A DNA stretch of 64,000 bases from an uncultured Pelagibacteraceae bacterium (GCA_902567685.1 CACFNH010000001.1:269998-333997); one strand, 5' to 3'. Shown: positions 34,010 through 42,813, counted from the first letter of the stretch. Numbers and translations: made by a program. The notes: generated from the sequence alone by a model not told the origin.

Positions 34010-35044
34010 TTAACAGCCTTTGAAGGAAGAGGCCATATCATTTAATAAATCAAAATATAAATTTTTACCTTTATCGAGTTTTGCTCCTAAAGGATCTAAG
34101 ATACCTGTTTTAACTTTAGTATCCTTAGCAATTGATTTTATAATTGATGGATTAAATTGAGGTTCTGAAAAAATACAGTTTACTTTTTCGTGTTCAATAA
34201 CCTCTCTAATTTCTGATAGTTGTTCAGCTCCTGGCATAACATCTGTATTTACTGTTAAAGCTCCAAGAACCTTAATATTAAATCGGTTTTCAAAGTATTG
34301 ATACGCATCATGAAAAACCACAAATCTTAAATCTTTATTTAAATCTTTTTTAATAGCTTTAGTTAACATATCAATATCAGCTAACGCCTTTTTAGAGTTA
34401 GCTTTATAAGCTGCACTATTTTTTGAATCTAGTTGAACTAATTGTTTTGTAATTTCTTTAATTATTACTTTAGCATTCATTGGGTCTAACCAAACATGCG
34501 GATCATGTTCTCCATGTGCGTGTCCTTCATGACCATCATGCTCTTTGTGCTCATCTTTGTGCTCATCGTGACCATGTTCTTTATGTTCGTCTTTATGTTC
34601 ATCTTTATGCTCGTCATGACCATGTTCTTTATGTTCATCTTTATGCTCGTCATGCCCGTGATCGTCGTGTCCTTCAAAAATATTTTTTTCTCTAAACTCT
34701 AATTTTTTAATTCCTTTTAAATCCATAACTTCAATATTTTTTGCTTTTTTAGCAATTGTGTTTAAAGGTTTTTCTAGAAAAGCTTCTAGATCTTCACCTA
34801 CCCAAATAACAAGGTCAGCATTTTCTAACATTTTTGCATGTGAAGGTTTTAAGCTAAAACCATGAGGTGAATTATATCCATCAACTATTACATCAGGTTT
34901 TCCAACTCCATCCATAACATAGCTTGCTAAAGAGTGTATTGGCTTGATTGAAGTTACCACTTTAACATCAGCATTTGCTGATGAAACTAATGAAATAATA
35001 GAAAATAGTACTAATATTAAAAAAGAGTGTATTCTGTTTGTCAT
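34010..35044 (-). CDS. znuA: zinc ABC transporter substrate-binding protein with His-rich loop
   Basis: A 344-residue cluster A-I periplasmic metal-binding protein. Signal peptide 1-25 (FLILVLFSIISLVSSANA). Zinc ligands are recognisable in SPHGFSLKPSHA (His61), DPHVWLDP (His183), FHDAYQYF and SEPQFNP. Between ligands 1 and 2 a loop at residues 125-183 has about 20 histidines in Asp/Glu/Lys repeats, much longer than typical, and should collect or sense Zn. It is divergent from znuCB, with the Zur operator between. Confidence 0.95.
   Translation of the reverse strand: MTNRIHSFLILVLFSIISLVSSANADVKVVTSIKPIHSLASYVMDGVGKPDVIVDGYNSPHGFSLKPSHAKMLENADLVIWVGEDLEAFLEKPLNTIAKKAKNIEVMDLKGIKKLEFREKNIFEGHDDHGHDEHKDEHKEHGHDEHKDEHKDEHKEHGHDEHKDEHKEHDGHEGHAHGEHDPHVWLDPMNAKVIIKEITKQLVQLDSKNSAAYKANSKKALADIDMLTKAIKKDLNKDLRFVVFHDAYQYFENRFNIKVLGALTVNTDVMPGAEQLSEIREVIEHEKVNCIFSEPQFNPSIIKSIAKDTKVKTGILDPLGAKLDKGKNLYFDLLNDMASSFKGC
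34496..34672 (-). repeat. in-frame tandem repeats coding the His-rich ZnuA loop
   Basis: The loop is built from three copies of the unit HGHDEHKDEHKE, the middle copy enlarged by one extra KDEH. The DNA copies are nearly identical, so 12-bp slippage or recombination could change loop length between strains. The antisense reading frames here are side effects of the repeats. Confidence 0.85.
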
Positions 35045-35049
35045 AAAAT

Positions 35050-35082
35050 TGTTATATTATAACGGCTTGTTATAATATAACA
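35050..35082. promoter_or_regulatory. zur box: paired Zur-type operators between znuA and znuC
   Basis: TGTTATATTATAAC (35050-35063) and GTTATAATATAACA (35069-35082) are reverse complements of each other, 5 bp apart. Each contains a 13-bp palindrome GTTATATTATAAC, the Zur-box type GTTATnnTATAAC. They fill the space right before znuA (ATG at 35044) and 22 bp before znuC, so one or two Zur dimers could shut both promoters when zinc is plentiful. The zur gene is 1.6 kb away in the same cluster. Confidence 0.8.
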
Positions 35083-35104
35083 TTTATTAAATCAAGGGTT
35101 AATT

Positions 35105-35860
35105 ATGTCCAAAGCAAAAAATAAAGTTCTACTAAAAGTTGAGAACGTTGGCTTATTAAAAAGTGATAAATGGTTAGTCAGAGGAGTATCCTTGGAGGTT
35201 AAGCAAGGAGAAATTGTTACTTTAATAGGCCCTAATGGTTCAGGAAAATCAACAACAGCAAAAATTGCTTTAGGCATACATAAGAAAATAGATGGAAAAG
35301 TACAAAAATTTACCGATAAAATTGGATACGTTCCTCAAAAAATTTCTATAGATTGGACACTACCTATCAGGGTGATTGATTTTATGCTTTTAACGGAAAA
35401 GCTGACTAATGATCAGATAAATGTTGCTTTAAATTTAACTGGAGTAGACCATCTAAAAAATAAAAGCTTAAGCAATTTATCAGGCGGAGAATTTCAAAGA
35501 GTCCTAATAGCAAGAGCTATAGCAAAAAAACCCGATCTATTGGTTTTAGATGAGCCTGTTCAAGGAGTAGATTTCAAAGGGGAAATAGCTTTATACGAAC
35601 TTATCAAGAAAATTTCTGAGGAATTAAGTTGCGGAATACTTTTAATTTCTCATGACTTACACGTAGTAATGTCTGCAACAGATTTTGTAGTGTGTTTGAA
35701 CGGTCATGTTTGCTGTTCAGGAACACCCCAGGCTGTTGCAAAAAACGATCAATACCAAGAATTATTTGGCGACCGAGCTTCTAAAATTTTATCTTTATAT
35801 GAACATAAGCATGATCACACCCACGCACAAGACGGAACAATTAAAAGGAAAAATAATTAA
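35105..35860 (+). CDS. znuC: zinc ABC transporter ATPase
   Basis: A 251-residue ABC ATPase. Walker A GPNGSGKSTTAKIALG, signature LSGGEFQRVLIARAI, Walker B DLLVLDEPVQGVD and switch LISHDLHVVM are intact. The C-terminal tail EHKHDHTHAQDGT is His-rich, an extra zinc-contact site also seen in some ZnuC. It is followed by znuB after 2 bp. Confidence 0.95.
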   Translation: MSKAKNKVLLKVENVGLLKSDKWLVRGVSLEVKQGEIVTLIGPNGSGKSTTAKIALGIHKKIDGKVQKFTDKIGYVPQKISIDWTLPIRVIDFMLLTEKLTNDQINVALNLTGVDHLKNKSLSNLSGGEFQRVLIARAIAKKPDLLVLDEPVQGVDFKGEIALYELIKKISEELSCGILLISHDLHVVMSATDFVVCLNGHVCCSGTPQAVAKNDQYQELFGDRASKILSLYEHKHDHTHAQDGTIKRKNN

Positions 35861-35862
35861 AA

Positions 35863-36666
35863 ATGTTAGATGATTTTTTTATAAGAGCGTTATTAGCTGG
35901 TATAGGAATTGCTTTAATCACTGGTCCACTTGGGTGCTTTGTTATCTGGAGAAGATTATCTTTTTTTGCAGGTACTTTAGCTCATTCTGCTTTTTTGGGA
36001 GTAACAATGGCAGTGATCTTTGAGATTAGTATTGCTTTTTCAGTATTCATAATCTCTTCAGTTATTGCAATTATGTTATTGAAGTTACAAAAAGGAACAA
36101 AATTACCTAGTGATGCCTTATTAGGCTTGTTAGCACATTCATCTCTTGCGGTAGGGCTTGTAGTAGTCGGATTTTTAACATCAATAAGATTTGATATCAT
36201 GGGTTTATTATTTGGTGACATACTAGCTGTAAATCAAATTGATTTACTATTTATTTGGATAGGTGGAGCTTTAATATTATTAATTTTAAAATTAATTTGG
36301 AAACCCTTGTTTGCTTCTACCGTAAATCATGAATTAGCTGAAGCTGAAGGCATGAAGCCTGACACGATGAATGCAATTTTTACCATTCTAATGGCTGCAA
36401 TAATTGCTATTTCAATTAAAATTGTTGGTCTGCTTTTAATTACTGGAATGCTTATTATTCCAGCAGCTGCTGCTAGAAATATTTCCAACAATCCTCAGCA
36501 AATGATTATGCTATCGATATTGGGAGGATTGATGTCTGTACTAATAGGATTATTTTCATCTTTGGAATTTAATACGGCTTCAGGACCTTCTATTATTACT
36601 GCAGCTTTAATCTTATTTTGTTTAACACTTATTAACTTTAGAAAATATTCTGATTTGAAAAAATAA
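35863..36666 (+). CDS. znuB: zinc ABC transporter permease
   Basis: A 267-residue ABC-3 family permease with about eight helices. CFVIWRRLSFFAGTLAHSAFLGV is the conserved N-terminal segment, and LLITGMLIIPAAAARNISNNPQQM is the family hallmark near the C-terminus. It imports Zn2+ delivered by ZnuA. It lies between znuC (2 bp) and zur (22 bp), so the three form one operon. Confidence 0.95.
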   Translation: MLDDFFIRALLAGIGIALITGPLGCFVIWRRLSFFAGTLAHSAFLGVTMAVIFEISIAFSVFIISSVIAIMLLKLQKGTKLPSDALLGLLAHSSLAVGLVVVGFLTSIRFDIMGLLFGDILAVNQIDLLFIWIGGALILLILKLIWKPLFASTVNHELAEAEGMKPDTMNAIFTILMAAIIAISIKIVGLLLITGMLIIPAAAARNISNNPQQMIMLSILGGLMSVLIGLFSSLEFNTASGPSIITAALILFCLTLINFRKYSDLKK

Positions 36667-36688
36667 ACTTAAATTGGTAAACTAATAT

Positions 36689-37081
36689 ATGGCTCAAGCA
36701 CAGATTCTCTCAAAAAATCAACAGATGGTTTTTCAAATTATAGAAAAAGCAAAAGGGCCCCTTAAAGCATATTCAATTTTATATGATGTTCAAAAAAAAG
36801 GTATCAAAGCTCCTTTGCAAGTTTATAGAGCTTTAGACAAATTACTTGAATTAGGAAAAATTCATAAAATTGAAAGCAGGAATGCCTTTGTGGCTTGTAA
36901 AAATTCAAATTGTGAAATTACAAAGGCTACAGCTTTTTCAATTTGTGAAAAATGTGAGAAGGTTACTGAAATCAATAACTCCAAATTAACTAATTATCTA
37001 TCTAATTTTCAAGACACAACAGGAATGAAATATTCTAAGTATAATTTAGAATTTTTTGGTTTATGCAAAAAGTGTAAATAA
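36689..37081 (+). CDS. zur: Fur-family zinc regulator Zur
   Basis: A 130-residue Fur-fold protein: winged-helix domain at ~8-75 (LKAYSILYDVQKKGIKAPLQVYRALDKLLELGKIHKIES) and a metal-binding dimer domain. Structural-zinc cysteines are in CEKCEK and the C-terminal CKKCK. Its place directly after znuCB and the nearby Zur-type palindromes support Zur rather than Fur. It probably represses znuA and its own operon. Confidence 0.92.
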   Translation: MAQAQILSKNQQMVFQIIEKAKGPLKAYSILYDVQKKGIKAPLQVYRALDKLLELGKIHKIESRNAFVACKNSNCEITKATAFSICEKCEKVTEINNSKLTNYLSNFQDTTGMKYSKYNLEFFGLCKKCK

Positions 37082-37082
37082 T

Positions 37083-37580
37083 TTAACCTGCTGATTTAAT
37101 TTTCTTTTCAAGAAATGCAGGCATCTCTTCATCCTTATCCGTAAGCTCTTCTTTTGGATTTTTAGGCTGAAATGCGTATAAAACGTGAAGCTTGCAATAT
37201 GGAAAATCTTCAATAGGCTTTCTCCCACAAAAATAGAACTTTTCTTCATCAGGATGTCCTATTGGCCATCTGCATGTAGACTCTGTTAATCCCTCTAGCG
37301 ATGTTGGTTTTTCAGGCTCAAAATTTTTGTCCAACAAGATAGATTTAAATTTACTCTTTCTGCTCATTGGCTGTTGAGCTTTTCGAGCTGGTTTAGCCTC
37401 TTGTTTACTCGATGAAGATGTTTGTTTAGAGGGGGCTCTTGCTTCTAGATTTAAACGATGTGCTTTTCCAATAACGGCGTTTCTTGTTGTATCCCCGAGC
37501 ATTTCAGCTATCTGGCTAGCCGTATGACCTTTGCCCCAAAGCTCTTTTAACTTTTCTACCTTTTCATTATTCCAACTCAT
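37083..37580 (-). CDS. gcrA: GcrA cell-cycle regulator
   Basis: A 165-residue GcrA. The N-terminus MSWNNEKVEKLKELWGKGHTASQIAEMLG is the diagnostic DNA-binding domain, followed by TRNAVIGKAHRLNL. The C-terminal part has a cysteine-containing sigma-70-contact region (STCRWPIGHP and YFCGRKP...PYCKLH). In Caulobacter it partners with sigma-70 at CcrM-methylated GANTC promoters; a ccrM gene is not in this window. A strong palindrome lies 10 bp before its start. Confidence 0.95.
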   Translation of the reverse strand: MSWNNEKVEKLKELWGKGHTASQIAEMLGDTTRNAVIGKAHRLNLEARAPSKQTSSSSKQEAKPARKAQQPMSRKSKFKSILLDKNFEPEKPTSLEGLTESTCRWPIGHPDEEKFYFCGRKPIEDFPYCKLHVLYAFQPKNPKEELTDKDEEMPAFLEKKIKSAG

Positions 37581-37589
37581 AATACAACT

Positions 37590-37607
37590 TATACTATATA
37601 TAGTATA
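37590..37607. promoter_or_regulatory. 18-bp perfect palindrome before gcrA
   Basis: TATACTATATATAGTATA is a perfect 18-bp palindrome, 10 bp before the gcrA start and 103 bp before the ABC permease gene on the other strand. It could be an operator for a dimeric regulator, possibly autoregulation, or simply overlapping -10 elements (TATACT / TATAGT) in AT-rich DNA. Confidence 0.45.
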
Positions 37608-37710
37608 TATTTAAAATCTAGTACATTATATTGTGGTAAGGAACAACAAAATCCCCGTGAAACATAGTTTTACACAGATTTTTAAGAAATTATGTTTATA
37701 AGACTTATTC

Positions 37711-38523
37711 ATGGTTGATATAGGCACAAAATATAAAATTGGAGCAAAGAAATTTGGCTTCATTAATTGGATTGGCGCATGGACTCTTTATAAAAAAGAA
37801 GTTCTAAGATTTTTAATTGTCTGGGCTCAAACTATTTTTTCTCCACTAATTTCATCTCTTTTATTTTTGATGGTTTTATCTTTAGCTATTGGATCTGATA
37901 GAGGAGACGTTTTGGGGGTATCTTTCATAACCTTTCTTGCACCTGGTTTAATAGCAATGCAAATTATTCAACAATCTTTTTCTCATTCTTCATCATCATT
38001 TATGATCGGAAAGATTCAGGGCAATATCGTTGATATTTTATACGCTCCACTATCACCTGGAGAAGTTATTACTGCCGTAACACTTGCTGCAGTTACTAGA
38101 AGTGTAATGATTGCCTTTATTACAATAATTATTTTTTATTTTATAATAGATTTTGAGATTAAAAATTACTTCACTTTAATTTTTTTTACTTTTTTTTCCT
38201 CATTTATTCTGGGAGCACTTGGTGTAATAGCTGGATTGTGGGCTGAAAAATTTGATCATATGGCAACGGTAACTAACTTTATTATTGTTCCACTTTCTTT
38301 TCTTTCTGGAACTTTTTATACGACTGATAGACTGCCTGACTTTCTCCAATCTGTTAGCAAGGCAAATCCATTTTTCTATATGATTGATGGATTTAGATAT
38401 AGTTTTCTAGAGACTTCTGATGGCTCAATATCTGTTGGTTTGATTTATTTATCTATTTTAAGTATTACTATTTGGTTTTTAGCTTACTTCCTTTACAAAA
38501 GAGGCTACAAAATTAAGTCATAA
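37711..38523 (+). CDS. ABC-2 type transporter permease
   Basis: A 270-residue membrane protein with six helices and the ABC-2 signature near GTFYTTDRLPDFLQSVSKANPFFYMIDGFRYSF, as in the YadH/NodJ group. Such permeases export drugs, polysaccharide or lipids with an ATPase partner. No ATPase gene is adjacent, so the partner must be elsewhere or on another operon. The leader from 37581 is AT-rich with the gcrA palindrome. argD follows after 7 bp. Confidence 0.85.
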   Translation: MVDIGTKYKIGAKKFGFINWIGAWTLYKKEVLRFLIVWAQTIFSPLISSLLFLMVLSLAIGSDRGDVLGVSFITFLAPGLIAMQIIQQSFSHSSSSFMIGKIQGNIVDILYAPLSPGEVITAVTLAAVTRSVMIAFITIIIFYFIIDFEIKNYFTLIFFTFFSSFILGALGVIAGLWAEKFDHMATVTNFIIVPLSFLSGTFYTTDRLPDFLQSVSKANPFFYMIDGFRYSFLETSDGSISVGLIYLSILSITIWFLAYFLYKRGYKIKS

Positions 38524-38530
38524 TAAAAAA

Positions 38531-39697
38531 ATGAGCTCAATACTAAACACTTATAACAGAAAAAAAATTTCCTTTAAAAGAGGAAAGGGCTGTTATTTAT
38601 ATTCAACAAATGGAAAAAAATACTTAGATTTTGTTCAAGGAATTGCTGTAAATTCTCTTGGTCATGCTAACGATCATCTTATAAGAGCTATCAACAAACA
38701 ATCAAAAAAAGTTTGGCATGTATCAAACGCTTTTATAATTCCAGAGCAAGAAAAATTAGCTAAAAGATTAACTCAAAAAACGTTTGCTGACTATGTTGCC
38801 TTTCAAAATTCAGGCGCTGAAGCAACAGAGGTAGCAATTAAGGTTGCAAGAAGATACTTCTATTCAAAAGGCCAACCTAAAAAAAATAGAATACTTTGTT
38901 TAAATAATAGTTTTCATGGAAGAACCTTGGCGACTATTTTCGCGAGTAATAACAAAAAATCTACTGAAGGATTTTATCCAAAAGTTGATGGATTTGATCA
39001 TTTTAATTTTGGAAATCACAAAGAATTAGAAAAAAAAATAACTAGTAAAACTGCAGCTATAATGGTTGAAACAATTATGGGCGAGGGTGGAATTAAAGTA
39101 ATTCCTGACTTTTGTCTTAGAGGTTTAAGAAAAATTTGTAATAGAAAAAAAATTCTTCTTATTCTTGATGAGGTTCAGTGTGGAATCGGAAGAACAGGTA
39201 AATTTTTTGCTTTCGAACACGCTAAGATTAAGCCTGACATAGTTCCTATAGCTAAAGGAATAGGCGGTGGATTTCCATTAGGAGCATGTTTAATGACAAA
39301 AAAAGTAGCTTCAGGAATGAAACCTGGTTCTCATGGAACAACTTTTGGAGGAAACCCTTTGGCCATGAGCGTTGGTAATGCTGTGCTTGATGTAATTTTT
39401 AAAAAAGGATTTTTAAAAAATGTTGAAAAGATATCAAGATATTTTCATAAAGAGCTTCAAAAATTAAAACAAGAATATCCTAAAGTTATCAAAGATGTTA
39501 GAGGCATGGGTTTGTTGGTTGGTATAAAAATTTCTCAAGATCAAACAAAATTTATAAAAAAATTATCTGATAATAAATTGCTTACGGTAAGGGCTGCCGA
39601 AAATGTTGTAAGATTATTACCGCCGCTTACTGTTAAAAAGAAAAATATTGATCAGGCAGTAGCAATATTAAAAAAAGTGTGTAAAACTTATAGATGA
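38531..39697 (+). CDS. argD: acetylornithine aminotransferase
   Basis: A 388-residue class III PLP aminotransferase. N-terminal GCYLYSTNGKKYLDFVQGIAVNSLGHA, NSGAEATEVAIKVAR, LLILDEVQCGIGRTG with the PLP Asp, and IAKGIGGGFPLGA with the Schiff-base Lys. It converts N-acetylglutamate semialdehyde to N-acetylornithine in arginine synthesis. The argD-argF pair is conserved in alphaproteobacteria; argF starts 4 bp inside argD. It may also act on succinyldiaminopimelate, as many ArgD do. Confidence 0.94.
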   Translation: MSSILNTYNRKKISFKRGKGCYLYSTNGKKYLDFVQGIAVNSLGHANDHLIRAINKQSKKVWHVSNAFIIPEQEKLAKRLTQKTFADYVAFQNSGAEATEVAIKVARRYFYSKGQPKKNRILCLNNSFHGRTLATIFASNNKKSTEGFYPKVDGFDHFNFGNHKELEKKITSKTAAIMVETIMGEGGIKVIPDFCLRGLRKICNRKKILLILDEVQCGIGRTGKFFAFEHAKIKPDIVPIAKGIGGGFPLGACLMTKKVASGMKPGSHGTTFGGNPLAMSVGNAVLDVIFKKGFLKNVEKISRYFHKELQKLKQEYPKVIKDVRGMGLLVGIKISQDQTKFIKKLSDNKLLTVRAAENVVRLLPPLTVKKKNIDQAVAILKKVCKTYR

Positions 39698-40620
39698 AAA
39701 ACTTTTTAGACATATCTGATCTGACTTCTAACGAACTGAGAGCAATTATTGAAGAAGCTAAAGTAAGAAAATCTAACAGAAAAGATTTAAACAAATCTGA
39801 AACAGATTCTGATCAACCTTTCAAAGGCAAATCAATGGTGATGATATTTGAAAAACCTTCTACGAGAACTAGAATTTCTTTCGATATTGCAGTTAAGCAA
39901 CTTGGAGGTTCTTCTATAATCTTAAATCCAGAAGGAATACATTATGGAAAAGGCAATGAAACTTTAAAAGATACAGCAAAAGTTTTATCTGAGTATGCAG
40001 ACATTATTATGCTTAGAACTTCTTCTCATGAAAATTTAAAAGAATTTGGAAAATATCTTAGTATTCCTATAATCAACGGACTCTCAAATCAAAGTCATCC
40101 ATGTCAAATCATGTCTGATATTTTTACTTTTGAAGAAACAAAAGGAAATATTGGAGGAAAAAGTATTGCATGGTTAGGTGATGGCAATAACAATATGTCT
40201 AATTCACTAATTGAAGCTGCTAGCAGATTTAATTTTAAATTAAAAATAGGTTGTCCAGATAAGTATAAACCTAACAAAAAAATAATGTTATGGGCAAAAA
40301 AAAATAATGTAGATGTATTAGTAACTAAAAATCCTAGTGAAGCCGCTAAAGATGTTGATTGTGTTATGACAGATAAATGGATTTCTATGAATGACAAAGT
40401 TAACAAAAAGGCTAAAAAAAATTCATTAAAAAAATATCAAGTAAATAAAAAACTAATGAAGTTAGCAAAATCCGATGCTATTTTTATGCATTGCCTTCCA
40501 GTAGGAAGAGAAGAAGAAGTTACAGATGAAGTAATTGATGGAAAACAGTCAGTAGTTTGGAGACAAGCTCTTAACAGAGTCCACGCACAAAAAAGTATTA
40601 TTAACTGGTGTTTGAACTAA
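39694..40620 (+). CDS. argF: ornithine carbamoyltransferase
   Basis: A 308-residue transferase that makes citrulline from ornithine and carbamoyl phosphate. The carbamoyl-phosphate site is FEKPSTRTRISF, then NQSHPCQIMSDIF, LGDGNNNMSNSL and the HCLP motif (MHCLPVGREEEV). It overlaps argD by 4 bp and the convergent cytochrome gene by 4 bp. Confidence 0.95.
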   Translation: MKNFLDISDLTSNELRAIIEEAKVRKSNRKDLNKSETDSDQPFKGKSMVMIFEKPSTRTRISFDIAVKQLGGSSIILNPEGIHYGKGNETLKDTAKVLSEYADIIMLRTSSHENLKEFGKYLSIPIINGLSNQSHPCQIMSDIFTFEETKGNIGGKSIAWLGDGNNNMSNSLIEAASRFNFKLKIGCPDKYKPNKKIMLWAKKNNVDVLVTKNPSEAAKDVDCVMTDKWISMNDKVNKKAKKNSLKKYQVNKKLMKLAKSDAIFMHCLPVGREEEVTDEVIDGKQSVVWRQALNRVHAQKSIINWCLN

Positions 40621-41147
40621 GGTGTTGGTAGAGGACTGTCACTCTTAGAGTTCATAAATAAAATTACTGAAGCTCTATCTTTTTCTTTTTTTAAACCTGC
40701 AAAAGCCATTTTGGTCCCTTTTATATGAGCAGAAGGTTTAATTAAAAAACCATTCATTTCATCAAAAGTCCAAGTTTTGCCATAGGCAGCTAGAGCTTTT
40801 GAATATTTGTACCCCTCTACAGCTGCAGTTGTTCTTCCTAATACGCTCCAAAGATTTGGACCAATCATATTTTTTCCGCCAGCTGCTACCATGTGACAAG
40901 CACTACATTTTTTAAAAACTTTTTTGCCATGTTCTATATCTCCCATAGCTAATAATTCACTAATCTCTACTTTTGTTTCCCCAGATGAAGCAGATGCTAA
41001 AGTAGCTTCTGCTTTCTCTATTTTATAAGCAGATTGCTGAGGTTTATCGGCTAGAAATAAGATATCTGCAAATTTATTAATACTAAAAACAATTACTACA
41101 GTACCTAGAACTGCTGCTATAATTTTATTTAATTCAAAACCATTCAT
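40617..41147 (-). CDS. membrane-anchored cytochrome c (CycM-like)
   Basis: A 176-residue class I cytochrome c. Residues ~8-27 (IIAAVLGTVVIVFSINKF) are an uncleaved membrane anchor; heme is held by CSACH with preceding GKKVFKKC, and the sixth ligand is Met in GTKMAFAG. MIGPNLWSVLGRTTA is the cytochrome c2 core. It probably carries electrons between the bc1 complex and cytochrome oxidase on the periplasmic face. The anchored form matches CycM of other alphaproteobacteria. Confidence 0.92.
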   Translation of the reverse strand: MNGFELNKIIAAVLGTVVIVFSINKFADILFLADKPQQSAYKIEKAEATLASASSGETKVEISELLAMGDIEHGKKVFKKCSACHMVAAGGKNMIGPNLWSVLGRTTAAVEGYKYSKALAAYGKTWTFDEMNGFLIKPSAHIKGTKMAFAGLKKEKDRASVILFMNSKSDSPLPTP

Positions 41148-41240
41148 AAATTTGATAATTAATATTTGACGTATAACACGACTATATAAAAAAAGACTTA
41201 AAATAAGTTAATTTTTTTTGCGTCTTTGAGCCGCATAATT

Positions 41241-41984
41241 ATGACTGAGATTGCAATAATAATACCATCTAGACTTGACGCAAAAAGGCTACCCAACAAG
41301 CCTCTAAAAACCATCAATAATAAAGAAATGATACTTCACGTTCATGACATAGCTGTTAAAGCTAATGTGGGCGAGGTGATTGTAGCAACACCAGATGAAA
41401 AAATAATAGAAATAGTAAAAAAACATGGAGGTAAAGCAATTTTTACAAGAAGTGAACACGAAACAGGAACCGACAGGATTTTTGAGGCTTTTGAAAAAGA
41501 ATTAAAAAAAAAACCTAAATTTATAATTAATCTTCAAGGAGATATGCCAAACCTAGATACTTTGGCAATTATAGACCTTGTTAATCACATGAAAAAAAAC
41601 ACATGTGATATTGGAACATTGGCTTCAAATCTAGAAGAAGAAGAAAAAAAAGATAGTAATGTAGTAAAAGTTATTACTAAAAAGGATATTAAAAAAAAAG
41701 AATTTTCAGAAGCTATAGATTTTTTTAGACTTACTCAAAGTTCTATCGATAATTCTATCTACCATCATATAGGAATTTATGCCTTTACTAATGAAGCTTT
41801 AATAAGGTATGTAAATCTAAAAAGAACCAAACTTGAAATTGAAAGAAAACTAGAACAATTAAGAGCATTAGATAATAAGATGAAAATCGAAGTAGGCTAT
41901 GTAAAACAATGTCCTTTAAGTGTTGATACGGAAGAAGATTTTAATAAAATTAAAAAGATAATGGAAACCTATGACAAAAATTAA
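41241..41984 (+). CDS. kdsB: 3-deoxy-manno-octulosonate cytidylyltransferase
   Basis: A 247-residue enzyme that activates Kdo as CMP-Kdo for lipid A-core assembly. IIIPSRLDAKRLPNKPLKTI and NLQGDMPNLD (for LQGDEP) are the nucleotide- and metal-binding motifs; YHHIGIYAF and CPLSVDTEEDFNKIKK are also typical. The frame opens at TTG 41226, but ATG 41241 gives the family's usual start. It overlaps pheA by 14 bp. Together with kdsD at 24 kb it serves the Kdo pathway. Confidence 0.93.
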   Translation: MTEIAIIIPSRLDAKRLPNKPLKTINNKEMILHVHDIAVKANVGEVIVATPDEKIIEIVKKHGGKAIFTRSEHETGTDRIFEAFEKELKKKPKFIINLQGDMPNLDTLAIIDLVNHMKKNTCDIGTLASNLEEEEKKDSNVVKVITKKDIKKKEFSEAIDFFRLTQSSIDNSIYHHIGIYAFTNEALIRYVNLKRTKLEIERKLEQLRALDNKMKIEVGYVKQCPLSVDTEEDFNKIKKIMETYDKN

Positions 41985-42813
41985 AGTTGCATTTCAAGGA
42001 GAGTTAGGAGCATATTCTCATATTTCTGTAAATGAAATTTTTAAGGATGCCGAAATAAAAACTTGTTCTACATTTGAAGAAACTTTTAAAACAGCACATG
42101 AAGATGAGTCATATAAAATTGTTATACCTTTGGAAAATTCATTAGCAGGAAGAGTAGCTGACATACATTATTTACTTCCCAAGTATAAACTTCAGATTCA
42201 TGGTGAACACTTTCAAGCTGTAGAACATAACTTAATAGCTAAACCAAATGCTGAAATGAAAGACATAAAATTTGTAAGGAGTCATGCTCAGGCTATAGGA
42301 CAGTGCCAAAAAATTATAATGGAAAATAAATATAAAACTATTATATCTGCTGATACTGCTGGCTCCGCCAAAGAACTTGCTGATAGTAAAGATAAATCTA
42401 TTGCTGCTATAGCATCAAAACTTTCTGCAGAAATTTATAAATTAAAGATTCTAAAAAAAAATATAGAAGATGAAAAAGGTAATGTGACAAGATTCCTTAT
42501 TATGGGAAAAAATGTACAACAACCAGAATTTAAAAAAGAAAAAAAATATATAACTACCTGTATATTTAGACTAAAAAGTAAACCCTCGGCTCTATACAAA
42601 TCGCTAGGAGGATTTGCAACCAATCAAATTAACATGACTAAGCTTGAGAGTTTTTCAGTAAAAAATACATTTGCACAAACTAATTTTTATTTGGATTTTG
42701 AAGGACACTTAGATGATAAACCAGTACAAAATGCCATGGAAGAGCTTGGATTTCACACTGAAAGACTTGATATTTTAGGGGTATATGAAGCCTCTTCATT
42801 TAGGCAAAAATAG
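41971..42813 (+). CDS. pheA: prephenate dehydratase
   Basis: A 280-residue monofunctional prephenate dehydratase for phenylalanine synthesis. The N-terminal catalytic domain has VAFQGELGAYSHISV, VIPLENSLAGRV and GNVTRFLIMG (the T-R-F motif). The C-terminal ACT domain has PSALYKSLGGFATNQINMTKLESFSVK (the E-S-R-P equivalent), for Phe feedback. It overlaps kdsB by 14 bp; the same kdsB-pheA order occurs in other alphaproteobacteria. Confidence 0.95.
   Translation: MTKIKVAFQGELGAYSHISVNEIFKDAEIKTCSTFEETFKTAHEDESYKIVIPLENSLAGRVADIHYLLPKYKLQIHGEHFQAVEHNLIAKPNAEMKDIKFVRSHAQAIGQCQKIIMENKYKTIISADTAGSAKELADSKDKSIAAIASKLSAEIYKLKILKKNIEDEKGNVTRFLIMGKNVQQPEFKKEKKYITTCIFRLKSKPSALYKSLGGFATNQINMTKLESFSVKNTFAQTNFYLDFEGHLDDKPVQNAMEELGFHTERLDILGVYEASSFRQK

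Noticed and set aside
34480-34702. Several open frames on both strands inside the znuA His-repeat region
   Set aside because: They arise from the tandem DNA repeats; the znuA frame explains the segment with signal peptide and zinc ligands.
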